Of a DNA stretch of 36,083 nucleotides, positions 1-8,418 are shown in pieces. The position numbers and the translations under genes are program-made. Each line of letters starts with the position of its first letter. Within the stretch, counting starts at the first letter, position 1. The notes below the pieces were generated by a model that searched no databases, was not told where the DNA came from, and saw only the letters and a program-made list of their open reading frames with translations. Source of the DNA: Alphaproteobacteria bacterium UBA6187 (GTDB lineage: Bacteria; Pseudomonadota; Alphaproteobacteria; Rickettsiales; UBA6187); assembly GCA_002422795.1 (NCBI GenBank), contig DITJ01000081.1, positions 1 to 36,083 on the forward strand, read 5' to 3'.

Positions 1-2192
1 ATCGCCATATTACGGCCACCCAGTACATATGAAGGGCGTATAACAAGAGGATAACCAAGCTTTTCAGCCTTGGTTACAATTTCCGATTCCTTAAAGCAGA
101 TATCGTTATTCGGCTGTTTTAATTTCAGCTTATTTAGCAGTTCCTTGAAGCGCTCACGGTCTTCTGCCAAATCGATTGAATCAGGTGAAGTACCGATAAT
201 CGGCACTCCCGCTTTTTCCAAAGTTCTTGCCAATTTTAAAGGAGTCTGGCCGCCATATTGCACAATAACGCCAACCAGTTTTCCTTTTTCCTGTTCTATG
301 CGTACAATTTCCAGCACATCTTCTTCTGTTAGTGGCTCGAAATAAAGCCTGTCCGCAGTATCGTAATCGGTGGAAACGGTTTCCGGGTTACAGTTCACCA
401 TGATGGTCTCATAGCCCGCTTCTTGCAAAGCATAAACCGCATGAACGCAGCAATAGTCAAACTCAATACCCTGCCCAATCCTGTTCGGGCCGCCGCCTAA
501 AATTATGATCTTCTTTTTGTTTGATGGGTTAGACTCATTTTCTGCCGGATTTACGCCATCGCCTTCATAGCAGCTATACATATAAGGTGTGTGTGATTCA
601 AATTCAGCAGCGCAGGTATCCACGCGCTTATAAACCGGGTGGATGTTTAATTTTGCACGGAGTGCAGCTACTTCTTTTTGTTTAATATTTGCAAGTTTAG
701 CAAGACGTTTATCAGAGAAGCCCATTTTCTTGAGCGCAATTAAGCCTTCCTTAGTTTTCGGAACGCCATTTTTTATAACAACAGCCTCAGCATCAACAAT
801 AGCTTTAAACTGCTCTAAATACCAATAATCAAAGTTGGTTATAGCGTGAATTTCATCCAATTTCATCCCCTGACGGATGGCTTGCACGATATTAAGCAAG
901 CGGTCAGGCGTGGCTTTTGCAAGTGCCGCGCACATTTCATCTGGCGTATCACCAATATCGGTTTCATCAAGGCCCGATAAGCCTGTTTCCAGTGAGCGCA
1001 GTGCTTTTTGCAGGCTTTCCGCAAAGCTGCGGCCTATCGCCATCGCTTCACCAACTGATTTCATTGCGCTGGTAAGGTTATTATCTGCACCTGGGAATTT
1101 TTCAAAATTAAAGCGCGGTATTTTCACAACAACGTAGTCAATCACCGGCTCGAATGATGCCGGGGTTACTTCGGTACAGTCATTCCTTATTTCATCGAGT
1201 GTATAACCAACTGCAAGCTTTGCCGCTACTTTCGCAATCGGGAATCCTGTAGCTTTCGATGCAAGTGCAGATGAGCGCGAAACACGCGGGTTCATCTCGA
1301 TTACTACCATTTTTCCGTTTTCCGGGTTCACCGCAAACTGCACGTTTGAACCGCCAGTATCAACACCAATTTCACGAAGCACCGCGAGCGATGCGTTACG
1401 CATTATCTGGTATTCTTTATCGGTTAAAGTAAGCGCAGGCGCAACCGTGATTGAATCGCCAGTATGCACGCCCATAGGGTCGATATTTTCGATAGAACAA
1501 ATTATAATGCAGTTATCGGCTTTATCGCGCACAACTTCCATTTCATATTCTTTCCAGCCGATGATGGATTGGTCGATCTGCACTTCGTTAGTAGGGGAGG
1601 CATCAAGGCCGCTGGCAACGATAGTTTCAAATTCTTCTAAATTATAAGCAACACCACCGCCAGAACCGCCAAGCGTAAATGATGGGCGGATGATTGCAGG
1701 CAGGCCAACATAATCCAGCGCTTTATGCGCTTCTTCAAGGGAGCGCACTACCATGTTTTTTGGGCATTCAAGGCCGATTTTCGCCATTGCATCGTTAAAC
1801 AGGCTTCTATTTTCCGCCTTTTCGATAACATCAGGTTTTGCGCCGATTAGCTCAACATTATATTTTTTTAGGATTCCAGCTTTCGCAAGATTCATAGCGC
1901 AGTTAAGCGCAGTCTGACCGCCAACGGTTGGAAGAATTGCATCCGGCCTTTCAAACGCGATAATTTTTTCCACCATTTCAGTGGTGATTGGCTCGATATA
2001 AGTTGCATCTGCTAAATCAGGGTCTGTCATGATTGTGGCAGGGTTGGAATTCACCAATATCACCCTATAGCCTTCTTCTTTCAGCACCTTGCAGGCTTGC
2101 GTACCTGAATAGTCAAATTCACAACCCTGACCAATTACGATAGGGCCTGCGCCGATTATTAGGATAGATTTTATGTCGGTTCTTTTAGGCAT
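1..2192 (-). CDS. carB: Carbamoyl-phosphate synthase large subunit (3' part beyond window)
   Basis: CarB makes carbamoyl phosphate from bicarbonate, ammonia (delivered by CarA) and two ATP, for pyrimidine and arginine synthesis in the cytoplasm. Reading from the ATG at 2192 the protein begins MPKRTDIKSILIIGAGPI and continues with the typical EFDYSGTQACKVLKEEGY segment. At the window edge it reads GYPLVIRPSYVLGGR, which belongs to the second ATP-grasp half. About 730 of the usual 1070-1080 residues are present. The frame is open throughout, so it is cut by the window edge and not a pseudogene. The start codon lies 4 nt from a heptamer repeat array (2197-2224), so the usual leader has been replaced and no good Shine-Dalgarno is visible. 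It follows carA and the four-helix-bundle gene, presumably in one transcript. Confidence 0.97.
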   Translation of the reverse strand, partial: MPKRTDIKSILIIGAGPIVIGQGCEFDYSGTQACKVLKEEGYRVILVNSNPATIMTDPDLADATYIEPITTEMVEKIIAFERPDAILPTVGGQTALNCAMNLAKAGILKKYNVELIGAKPDVIEKAENRSLFNDAMAKIGLECPKNMVVRSLEEAHKALDYVGLPAIIRPSFTLGGSGGGVAYNLEEFETIVASGLDASPTNEVQIDQSIIGWKEYEMEVVRDKADNCIIICSIENIDPMGVHTGDSITVAPALTLTDKEYQIMRNASLAVLREIGVDTGGSNVQFAVNPENGKMVVIEMNPRVSRSSALASKATGFPIAKVAAKLAVGYTLDEIRNDCTEVTPASFEPVIDYVVVKIPRFNFEKFPGADNNLTSAMKSVGEAMAIGRSFAESLQKALRSLETGLSGLDETDIGDTPDEMCAALAKATPDRLLNIVQAIRQGMKLDEIHAITNFDYWYLEQFKAIVDAEAVVIKNGVPKTKEGLIALKKMGFSDKRLAKLANIKQKEVAALRAKLNIHPVYKRVDTCAAEFESHTPYMYSCYEGDGVNPAENESNPSNKKKIIILGGGPNRIGQGIEFDYCCVHAVYALQEAGYETIMVNCNPETVSTDYDTADRLYFEPLTEEDVLEIVRIEQEKGKLVGVIVQYGGQTPLKLARTLEKAGVPIIGTSPDSIDLAEDRERFKELLNKLKLKQPNNDICFKESEIVTKAEKLGYPLVIRPSYVLGGRNMA

Positions 2193-2196
2193 GTGT

Positions 2197-2651
2197 AGAG
2201 TCCAGAGTTCAGAGTTCAGAGTTCAGTTTTTTAGTAAGACCTAACCTTAGGCCATTAAGCATTCTACCAAGCTCTGCAATTTGTGATTCAAATGCAGAAT
2301 TTGTCATATCATTAATAAATTTCAAACGTAAAGCGATATATAATTGGGTTTCTAATTCAGATAAAGAGCCATATGACATATTTATAAAGCGAATAAATTC
2401 TTTAGTTGAACGCTTCGAGCTACCTTCTGCTATATTTGAAGGAACTGAAACGGCACAGCGCCTTATTTGACTTGTAAGTCCATATATTTCTTCCTTCGGA
2501 AAAGATTTTGTTACATCATAAATATTTTCTACAAGAATAATTGCTTTTTGCCAGACTTTTAAATCCTTGTAACTTCTTATATCTAGAGTAACCGCTTCTT
2601 TCATTTTCAAGCCCCTTACTTCTGAACTCCGAACTCTGAACTCCGAACTCT
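2197..2651. mobile_element. Heptamer inverted-repeat element carrying the four-helix-bundle gene
   Basis: The left end on the plus strand is four tandem heptamers (AGAGTCC once, AGAGTTC three times, 2197-2224). The right end is four heptamers of the inverse (GAACTCC/GAACTCT alternating, 2624-2651). The ends are 28-bp inverted repeats bounding a 455-bp unit that contains exactly one gene. The right array also encodes the last residues of carA and the left array forms the leader of carB. The carAB order is normally uninterrupted or separated by little, so insertion is the simplest reading. No target duplication can be assigned with confidence because the ends themselves are tandem repeats. Confidence 0.7.
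2209..2604 (-). CDS. Four-helix-bundle protein, S23/IVP/Avd-like
   Basis: The 131-residue protein has the hallmarks of the 23S rRNA intervening-sequence protein family (TIGR02436/PF05635 type): SYKDLKVWQKAI near the N-terminus, then GLTSQIRRCAVSVPSNIAEG, then FIRFINMSYGSLSELETQL. All four helices appear present. The ATG at 2604 is chosen because AAGGGG lies 7 nt upstream; a TTG 6 nt further upstream is less likely. The last residues (LNSEL-stop) are encoded by the flanking heptamer array, and carA ends 11 nt upstream. Known relatives are encoded in rRNA intervening sequences or serve as accessory proteins of diversity-generating retroelements, but no reverse transcriptase is visible here. Its cellular role is unknown. 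The context suggests it is cargo or helper of a small mobile element inserted into the carAB operon. Confidence 0.85.
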   Translation of the reverse strand: MKEAVTLDIRSYKDLKVWQKAIILVENIYDVTKSFPKEEIYGLTSQIRRCAVSVPSNIAEGSSKRSTKEFIRFINMSYGSLSELETQLYIALRLKFINDMTNSAFESQIAELGRMLNGLRLGLTKKLNSEL

Positions 2652-3800
2652 AATAACTTCTACAAACCTCTCAAATAAATAAAAACTATCATGCGGCCCC
2701 GGCGAGCTTTCCGGGTGGTATTGCACCGAGAAAACCGGTTTGGTTTTCGATTTTATACCTTCAACCGTGCCATCAAATAATGATAAATGGGTGATTTCAA
2801 CATCTGCCGGAATTGCATCTTTATCCACCACGAAACCGTGGTTCTGGCTGGTGATTTCCACTTTTTTAGTTGCTAGATCCTGCACCGGGTGGTTAGCGCC
2901 CCTGTGCCCCTGGTGCATTTTTGTAGTCACGCAGCCAAGTGCCAAAGCCAAAAGCTGGTGTCCTAAGCAAATACCAAAAATCGGGATGCCGCTATCAATC
3001 AATTCCTTAAGTTCAGCAATTGCATACTGGCCGGTAGCTGCCGGATCGCCAGGGCCATTGGATAAGAATATACCATCTGGCTTATGCTTTAAAATTTCTT
3101 TTGCACTTGTTTTAGCAGGAACAACATGCACTTCGCAATCCACACTCACCAGGCAGCGCAGGATATTATGCTTCATACCGTAATCAATCGCTACAACCTT
3201 ATATTTGCCTTTTGCATTTATAACCGAGCCCTTGCCAAGCTCCCAGGTGGTTTTATCCCACGAAAAAGCCTCCGCTGTTGTAACGGTTGCAGCAAGTTCT
3301 AAACCTTTGAGTGATGGATATGCTTTTATTTTTTCAAGTTTAGCCGCAACATCAGGAGTATTTTTGCCGAAATAATATATAGCAACATTCTGCGCACCAT
3401 TTGTGCGAACATAACGGGTGATAGCGCGTGTATCAACACCGCATATCCCGGTTATTTTTTTACCTTTCAGCCATTTATCCAGATGCTCCTGGCTTCTGAA
3501 ATTAGCAGGATTGGTTATATCTTCCCTGATGATAAGACCGCGCGCTACAGGTGCGTGCGATTCATCATCATCCTCATTCACACCGATATTGCCGATATGG
3601 GGGAAGGTGAAAGTTACGATTTGACCTGCATAGGATGGGTCTGTGAGGATTTCCTGGTAACCAGTGAGGCTGGTATTAAAGCATATTTCGCCAATACTGG
3701 TGTTGTGATGGCCAATGCCTTTGCCAAAAAATATTTTACCGTCAGCCATTATAAGGGCTGCGGTAGCTCCTTCAGGAATTTTGCTTCCAGTTTTTTTCAT
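2616..3800 (-). CDS. carA: Carbamoyl-phosphate synthase small (glutaminase) subunit
   Basis: CarA hydrolyses glutamine and passes ammonia to CarB. The 394-residue protein has the N-terminal CarA domain (ALIMADGKIFFGKGIG, FNTSLTGYQEILTDPSYAGQ) and a C-terminal class I amidotransferase domain. The nucleophile Cys is in FGICLGHQ near residue 278 and the His/Glu pair is in VQYHPESSPGPHD near 360-370. The natural protein would be expected to finish soon after YLFERFVE. Here the final residues (VRSSEFGVQK) are translated from the heptamer array of the adjacent element, so the C-terminus has been re-coded without loss of the catalytic domain. The four-helix-bundle gene starts 11 nt downstream, then carB. 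Confidence 0.97.
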   Translation of the reverse strand: MKKTGSKIPEGATAALIMADGKIFFGKGIGHHNTSIGEICFNTSLTGYQEILTDPSYAGQIVTFTFPHIGNIGVNEDDDESHAPVARGLIIREDITNPANFRSQEHLDKWLKGKKITGICGVDTRAITRYVRTNGAQNVAIYYFGKNTPDVAAKLEKIKAYPSLKGLELAATVTTAEAFSWDKTTWELGKGSVINAKGKYKVVAIDYGMKHNILRCLVSVDCEVHVVPAKTSAKEILKHKPDGIFLSNGPGDPAATGQYAIAELKELIDSGIPIFGICLGHQLLALALGCVTTKMHQGHRGANHPVQDLATKKVEITSQNHGFVVDKDAIPADVEITHLSLFDGTVEGIKSKTKPVFSVQYHPESSPGPHDSFYLFERFVEVIRVRSSEFGVQK

Positions 3801-3934
3801 TCTTTTTTACTTAAAGAGGTTATGGTGATAACACCCGACTTTAGGGCAAATTGCCGAGGAATTTATGTAAAACCGCGTATAATGTCAAGCATTACTTAGG
3901 ATATTTAATTATAAATATTCTTTAATCTTTAAGT

Positions 3935-3969
3935 GCGCCACTGATAATACCAATTAAGGTAGGTGGCGC
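3935..3969. terminator. Weak hairpin between trxB and carA
   Basis: GCGCCAC (3935-3941) and GTGGCGC (3963-3969) form a 7-bp G+C-rich stem with a 21-nt loop in the space between the trxB stop (4065) and the carA start (3800), both on the minus strand. The flank on the minus-strand exit side is A+T-rich but lacks a clean T tract. It could be a trxB terminator or part of the carA leader. The rest of 3801-4064 shows no gene. Confidence 0.3.
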
Positions 3970-4064
3970 TATTTCTCAATATTACCACCCTAAAACCTAA
4001 AAACCGAAGCAATCCCAAATCCATGGATGATAGCAGGCAGCTAATATTTGAAGAACGTTTAAGC

Positions 4065-5003
4065 TTACTCTTCCAAAGCCAGTAGTTTTTCAGCCTCAAG
4101 TGCCGCCATACAGCCGGTACCAGCGGCGGTTACAGCCTGGCGGTAAATCCTATCCTGAACATCACCTGCTGCAAACACGCCTTTTATATTAGTTTGGGTG
4201 GTGCCCGGTTTTACAAGAATATAGCCTTCATCATCAAGGGTGATTTTACCCTGGAATAGTTCGGTAGTTGGTTTATGGCCGATTGCTATGAAAATGCCGT
4301 CAATTTTCCTTTCGGTAATTTCGCCGGTTACAGTGTTTTTTAATCTTGCGCCTGTAACATTATTTGGGTTTTCCGTGCCGATAACTTCTTCCAAAGCATG
4401 GTTCCAGATCACTTCAATTTTTGGGTTTTTGAATAACCTATCCTGCAATATCTTCTCACAGCGGAAGGCATCGCGGCGATGAACAACAGTAACTCGTGAG
4501 GCATGATTAGTTAAATACAAAGCTTCCTCAACGGCAGTATTGCCGCCGCCCACCACTATAACTTCCTTATTACGGAAGAAGAAACCATCACATGTAGCGC
4601 ACCCGGAAACACCGTAACCCTGGTATTTCTGTTCACTCGGAAGCCCTAGCCATTTTGCCTGCGCACCTGTAGCAATAATTACCGTATCAGCAATAAAAAT
4701 ATCACCTGTTTCGCTTTCGCACACAAACGGACGTTTAGAAAAATCCACTTCCTTAATATGGTCGAAAATGATTTGCGTACCAACATGCTCAGCTTGTGCC
4801 TGCATTTGCTCCATAAGCCATGGGCCTTGGATTACATCAGCAAAGCCAGGGTAGTTTTCCACATCGGTGGTAATAGTAAGCTGGCCGCCAGGCTGCATAC
4901 CCTGCACCATAATAGGTTTAAGGTTCGCTCGCGCAGCGTAAATTGCCGCAGTATAGCCTGCAGGGCCGGAGCCGATGATGAGAAGCTTAGTAGTATATTC
5001 CAT
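4065..5003 (-). CDS. trxB: Thioredoxin-disulfide reductase
   Basis: TrxB transfers electrons from NADPH through FAD to thioredoxin. The 312-residue length is normal. The N-terminal FAD motif is IIGSGPAGYTAAIYAARA (about residues 9-26). The redox centre is C135-A-T-C138 in GCATCDGFFF, followed by the NADPH motif VVGGGNTAVEEALYL. The C-terminal FAD motif is GVFAAGDVQD. It lies downstream of the peroxiredoxin gene on the same strand, so the two may share a transcript and together form a thioredoxin-linked peroxide defence. A heptamer palindrome (5017-5091) fills the gap between them and no clear Shine-Dalgarno precedes the ATG at 5003. Confidence 0.97.
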   Translation of the reverse strand: MEYTTKLLIIGSGPAGYTAAIYAARANLKPIMVQGMQPGGQLTITTDVENYPGFADVIQGPWLMEQMQAQAEHVGTQIIFDHIKEVDFSKRPFVCESETGDIFIADTVIIATGAQAKWLGLPSEQKYQGYGVSGCATCDGFFFRNKEVIVVGGGNTAVEEALYLTNHASRVTVVHRRDAFRCEKILQDRLFKNPKIEVIWNHALEEVIGTENPNNVTGARLKNTVTGEITERKIDGIFIAIGHKPTTELFQGKITLDDEGYILVKPGTTQTNIKGVFAAGDVQDRIYRQAVTAAGTGCMAALEAEKLLALEE

Positions 5004-5016
5004 AGTTTTATAAATA

Positions 5017-5091
5017 ATTTAAGATTTTAGATTTAAGATGTAAGATTTAAGACTTTCAAAAATCTTAAATCTACAATCTTAAATCTTAAAT
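5017..5091. repeat. Heptamer palindrome, 5 + 5 units
   Basis: On the plus strand five tandem heptamers based on ATTTAAG (5017-5051) are followed by a 5-nt loop (ACTTT) and five heptamers based on the inverse CTTAAAT (5057-5091). The result is a 75-bp hairpin that almost exactly fills the interval between the peroxiredoxin stop (5094) and the trxB start (5003). It carries no gene. The architecture matches the ends of the element at 2197-2651, but the heptamer sequence differs. Confidence 0.8.
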
Positions 5092-5093
5092 AA

Positions 5094-5699
5094 TTATAGT
5101 CCTTCCGCGTTAGCAGCAAGATATTTAGCAACGCCTTCAGGGGATGCCTGCATACCTTCATCACCGCGGTTCCAGCCAGCCGGGCATACTTCACCATTTT
5201 CTTCAAAGAAGTTAAGTGAATCAAGCATGCGGATAGTTTCATCGATATTGCGGCCAAGCGGCAAATCATTAACAAGCTGGTGACGCACTACACCTTGCTT
5301 ATCAATCATGAAAGTACCACGAAGTGCAACGCCAGCGCCTTCAATCAAAACATCGTAGTCACGCGCAATCTGCTTGGTTAGGTCAGCAACCATAGGGAAC
5401 TGAACATTGCCGATACCGCCTTTATTAACAGGCGTGTTTTTCCATGCAAGATGTGTGAACTGGGAATCAACACTAATAGCAATAACTTCTGCGCCACGAG
5501 TTTTGAAATCTTTCAGGCGGTTATTGAATGCAATAATTTCAGATGGGCAAACAAAAGTGAAGTCCAGCGGATAGAAAAATATTATGCCAACTTTACCTTT
5601 CAAATATTCTTTCAGGTTGAATTTTGCATTGATTGAATTATCCGGCATTACTGCTTGAGCCGTGAAATCCGGTGCTTGTTTTCCTATTAGTACGCCCAT
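5094..5699 (-). CDS. Typical 2-Cys peroxiredoxin (AhpC/Prx1 type)
   Basis: The enzyme reduces hydrogen peroxide and organic peroxides. It has 201 residues with the peroxidatic Cys51 in YPLDFTFVCPSEI and the resolving Cys172 in GEVCPAGW, as in typical 2-Cys peroxiredoxins. A GGIG segment (about 94-97) corresponds to the GGLG motif of overoxidation-sensitive forms. Electrons probably come from thioredoxin, because trxB lies immediately downstream and no ahpF is present. The start at 5699 is preceded by an AAGGAG-type site (seen as CTCCTT at 5706-5711). No OxyR box was identified. Confidence 0.95.
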   Translation of the reverse strand: MGVLIGKQAPDFTAQAVMPDNSINAKFNLKEYLKGKVGIIFFYPLDFTFVCPSEIIAFNNRLKDFKTRGAEVIAISVDSQFTHLAWKNTPVNKGGIGNVQFPMVADLTKQIARDYDVLIEGAGVALRGTFMIDKQGVVRHQLVNDLPLGRNIDETIRMLDSLNFFEENGEVCPAGWNRGDEGMQASPEGVAKYLAANAEGL

Positions 5700-6019
5700 T
5701 GGTATTCTCCTTGTAAGTTTATTTTTGCCGGGCTTTTCTTAGCACGATGCCCATAACTTATATGATGCACATGCTATTGATTGTCAAGTGCAGCAATAAA
5801 TTTATAATTATAAATAATGGGGATAGTTAATTTATGTAAAGCGGCAGTTACGCCTATTATATTATTAACAGAGCCTAGGCTACTCCTAAGCTACCTGATT
5901 AGCTACGAAAGATTGAGCGACTGGTTCTTGTTTTGCAGGTGTTTATTGCAACAATTGCCAAAAATCCTGGTTAAGCCTTGGTTATGTAGATTTGGCAACT
6001 GGAATTTATAGGATTGTTC
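5700..6019. other. Intergenic region without recognised gene
   Basis: This 320-bp stretch holds the upstream region of the peroxiredoxin and the 3' side of entericidin. The only structure seen is TTGCCAAA and TTTGGCAA (about 5955-5997), a long-loop inverted repeat. The open frame on the plus strand here has no ribosome binding site or recognisable family. Confidence 0.5.
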
Positions 6020-6154
6020 TTATTTCTTTTCATCCGCGGACTTCTCAATTTTTTCGCCGCCTTTTTGCATATCCTGGCCAAATCCTTCCATGGTATTGCA
6101 GGCAGTGGTGAAATATAAGATAACTAAAGCGGTGAAAACAGTTAATAGCTTCAT
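6020..6154 (-). CDS. Entericidin A/B-family lipoprotein
   Basis: A 44-residue gene. The N-terminus MKLLTVFTALVILYFTTAC is a lipoprotein signal ending at Cys19. It is followed by NTMEGFGQDMQKGGEKIEK, which matches the conserved EcnA/EcnB core. The ATG at 6154 has an AAGGA site 7-8 nt upstream. Entericidins are small envelope lipoproteins; in enterobacteria the A and B members act as antidote and toxin in stationary phase. Here there is only one copy. Its upstream region runs straight into the 150-bp repeat at 6190-6340, so its promoter lies in or beyond that repeat. Confidence 0.85.
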   Translation of the reverse strand: MKLLTVFTALVILYFTTACNTMEGFGQDMQKGGEKIEKSADEKK

Positions 6155-6189
6155 AAATAATCCTTAAATAAAGTTTGTGGTGATGTCAT

Positions 6190-6340
6190 TTTAAAGACCT
6201 CGGCATAATAAGGATTTTTTGAGTGAGTTCTAGGAGCGCCCGCCCGCAAAACCGCATTGTACATAGACGTACATGAGGATTTGAGGACGGACGTGACAAC
6301 GAAATCACCAAAAAATACCATTATGCAGAGGTCTTTTTTA
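6190..6340. repeat. MITE-like element, AAAGACCTC family, complete copy
   Basis: The element begins AAAGACCTCGGCATAAT (6193-6209) and ends with its inverse ATTATGCAGAGGTCTTT (6320-6336), giving about 17-bp terminal inverted repeats with one mismatch around a 150-bp G+C-richer body. Its interior (GATTTGAGGACGGACGTGA) recurs almost unchanged near 17800, and the terminal repeat recurs at 18774-18792. It has no coding capacity. It lies upstream of entericidin. Confidence 0.75.
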
Positions 6341-6438
6341 TGACATTCACTTAAAATTCTTATAAGGCTTATATCATGTTCAATTATAATAAAACGATAT
6401 ACACATATTGATAACGAATAAGCTTGCTGTAAATAAGG

Positions 6439-8001
6439 CTATAATATTTCCGGCTGCACTATTTTTTTACCTTCAGCCAATCCGTATGGAATTGTGAAGG
6501 TGAAGGTTGAGCCTTCGCCATTTTTATTATTTTCCGCCCATATTTTACCGTCATGGCCATGTATTATGCCTTTACAGATTGCAAGGCCAAGGCCAGTGCC
6601 GCCTGCGCCGGTTTTTGTTCGGGTACTTTGCACGAATTTATCAAAAATTGCTTCAAGTTCAGCATCAGGGATGCCCACACCTTCATCACTTACTGATATA
6701 GAAAGGTTATGCTTATCGCGTTTGGCGGATATAGTTATTTTCTTGCCCGAAGGGGTGAATTTTACAGCATTGCCAACAAAATTAGCAACAACTTGTATTA
6801 TTTTTCCGCGGTGACACATTATTTCAGTATCAAAATCCGGCTTTATGCAAACCAGTTCCAGGTTTTTTTGCTGGAATAAGGGCGCTTGTTCCATTTTTAT
6901 AATATCAAACATTTCAGCAATATCAGCTTTCCCCATAATGAATTCTTCAGAGCCGTTTTCCATTCTTGAGATATTCAGAACTCCGTCTACAAGTTCAGTT
7001 AACCGGGTGGTAACTTTGGCGATTTTCTGGAAATATGCTTTTAAAGCGGAAGGTGCTGCGGTTTCGGCTTCTTTTATTCCGAAGCTTGCCATATTCGCCA
7101 TGCCATGCAGCGGGGTTCTAAATTCATGCGACATATTGCGCAGGAATTCACTTTTTGCATCGTTAGCGGCTTCTGCTTTTACCTTCGCCACTTCAAGATC
7201 GTGGGTACGTTCCTTAATTTTTTGTTCCAGGTTTTCCTTGGCTTCTTTAAGTTTCTGGTCGCGGGATTCTATTTCGGAAAGCATTTCATTGAATGAATCA
7301 GCCAGTGTTCCCACTTCATCATTTTCGAATTCCTGTTTTTGCGCCCGGATGCTGTAATGGTCTTCATTTATTACGTTTTTTGTAGCCTCTACCAGATGCA
7401 AGATAGGGTTGGCAATGATATTCCGGTAATGCGAAGATATCATATAAGCAAGGATACCCACCACCAACGTAAGCATTAAGCTGAAACCTACATAATTAGG
7501 TATTTCCTTTGTAATATCGCGTATGTCTGATTCTATATATACGCTGCCTACATCGGCATTATGGAAGTTTATGATATTATATACCGAAAGGCGGCTCCAT
7601 CCCCGGGAGATTTCATTTTTCGAAGGGGGAGGCGGGCAGTAGGCGTTTTTATCCCCAAGATATTTGGCGAATATATTTTTTTCTTTATCATATATACATG
7701 CAACTATTACGGAATCTTTGATTTTTAAGTCGTCAAGGCTATCTTGCGCGGTTTCCTTATCGCCCCAATCGAGCGCCGGGCCAACCCTGTTGCCGATGAT
7801 CTGGCTTACTAAAGTTAATTCATTTGTTACCATGATTCTTGTGCTCATTATTCCATAACCTATGAATAATAAGCACGTTAATAATATGGCCATGCCGCTG
7901 GTTGCCATACTCATTTTCATGAGCCGGTCTTGTATTGATGTTCTATCTTTTTTCCAGAATGCTAAGGATTCTAATAAAGATTCTAATTTATATTTTTTCA
8001 T
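6439..8001 (-). CDS. CHASE8-type sensor histidine kinase
   Basis: A 520-residue inner-membrane kinase. A transmembrane helix (about 34-54) is followed by a periplasmic segment (55-168) whose pattern ALDWGDKETAQDSLDDLK...VIVACIYDKEKNIFAKY fits CHASE8, the sensor domain of YfiN/TpbB. A second helix lies at about 170-190, then HAMP (190-245), a coiled coil (245-280), and HisKA with phospho-acceptor His292 in NMSHEFRTPLHG. The ATPase domain has N box NFVGNAVKFTP, G1 DEGVGIPD and G2 GAGGTGLGLAICKG. There is no receiver domain and no response regulator gene in the window, so the partner is encoded elsewhere. A YfiR-like gene lies at 12999. CHASE8 proteins are known to be held inactive by YfiR, so the two may work together; that is an inference. 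Confidence 0.9.
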   Translation of the reverse strand: MKKYKLESLLESLAFWKKDRTSIQDRLMKMSMATSGMAILLTCLLFIGYGIMSTRIMVTNELTLVSQIIGNRVGPALDWGDKETAQDSLDDLKIKDSVIVACIYDKEKNIFAKYLGDKNAYCPPPPSKNEISRGWSRLSVYNIINFHNADVGSVYIESDIRDITKEIPNYVGFSLMLTLVVGILAYMISSHYRNIIANPILHLVEATKNVINEDHYSIRAQKQEFENDEVGTLADSFNEMLSEIESRDQKLKEAKENLEQKIKERTHDLEVAKVKAEAANDAKSEFLRNMSHEFRTPLHGMANMASFGIKEAETAAPSALKAYFQKIAKVTTRLTELVDGVLNISRMENGSEEFIMGKADIAEMFDIIKMEQAPLFQQKNLELVCIKPDFDTEIMCHRGKIIQVVANFVGNAVKFTPSGKKITISAKRDKHNLSISVSDEGVGIPDAELEAIFDKFVQSTRTKTGAGGTGLGLAICKGIIHGHDGKIWAENNKNGEGSTFTFTIPYGLAEGKKIVQPEIL

Positions 8002-8418
8002 AATTATAACATTAATGCGTAAGTAGTTTTTGTAAAATATAACAAATTTATTAATTATGTATTAAGGGCGCGTATAGTTTTATTTTTGTATCTATCTGGA
8101 ATAGCATCAAGGCATGCACCAACTCCAATAAATTAAGAATTCATTAATATATTTTAAACCTTAAGTTTAGTTATGTGGCCTAAGTTATTGTAAAGAAGAG
8201 TATATTATTTGCCGGTGCGGTTAGTGCAGCGGTGCATAATATCAATAATTTACAGGATGTTATAGCATTATTTTTTTAAATTCCACCATTAAAATGAAAT
8301 ATGCAATAAAAAGTTGTGTTGTTTGAAAATATTATGTTTTGTTAACGATTTGTTAATAATTTTGTGGATATAAAGAATACTGGTGATTTGTGTCTTTTTT
8401 GATAAGTAAGAGGTGTTT
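8002..8418. other. A+T-rich divergent intergenic region
   Basis: This 417-bp divergent space separates the kinase from the acyltransferase genes and must hold promoters for both. TTGTTA (8350-8355) followed 17 nt later by AAGAAT (8373-8378) is a weak candidate promoter for the rightward genes. No gene, hairpin or operator stood out. Confidence 0.35.

Noticed and set aside
70..1647. Several open frames on the plus strand across the first 1.6 kb
   Set aside because: They lie opposite the uninterrupted carB reading frame, which has clear family motifs.
2209..2604. Diversity-generating retroelement suggested by the Avd-like protein
   Set aside because: No reverse transcriptase, template repeat or variable C-type lectin gene is near. 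The family also includes S23 proteins unrelated to such systems.
2740..3899. Plus-strand open frames opposite carA
   Set aside because: Antisense shadows of carA, with no ribosome sites or conserved motifs.
5033..5275. 80-codon minus-strand frame overlapping the peroxiredoxin end
   Set aside because: It reads the heptamer hairpin and the peroxiredoxin gene in another frame.
5817..6011. 64-codon open frame on the plus strand
   Set aside because: No ribosome binding site, no recognisable family, odd composition, and it sits in the intergenic region before entericidin.
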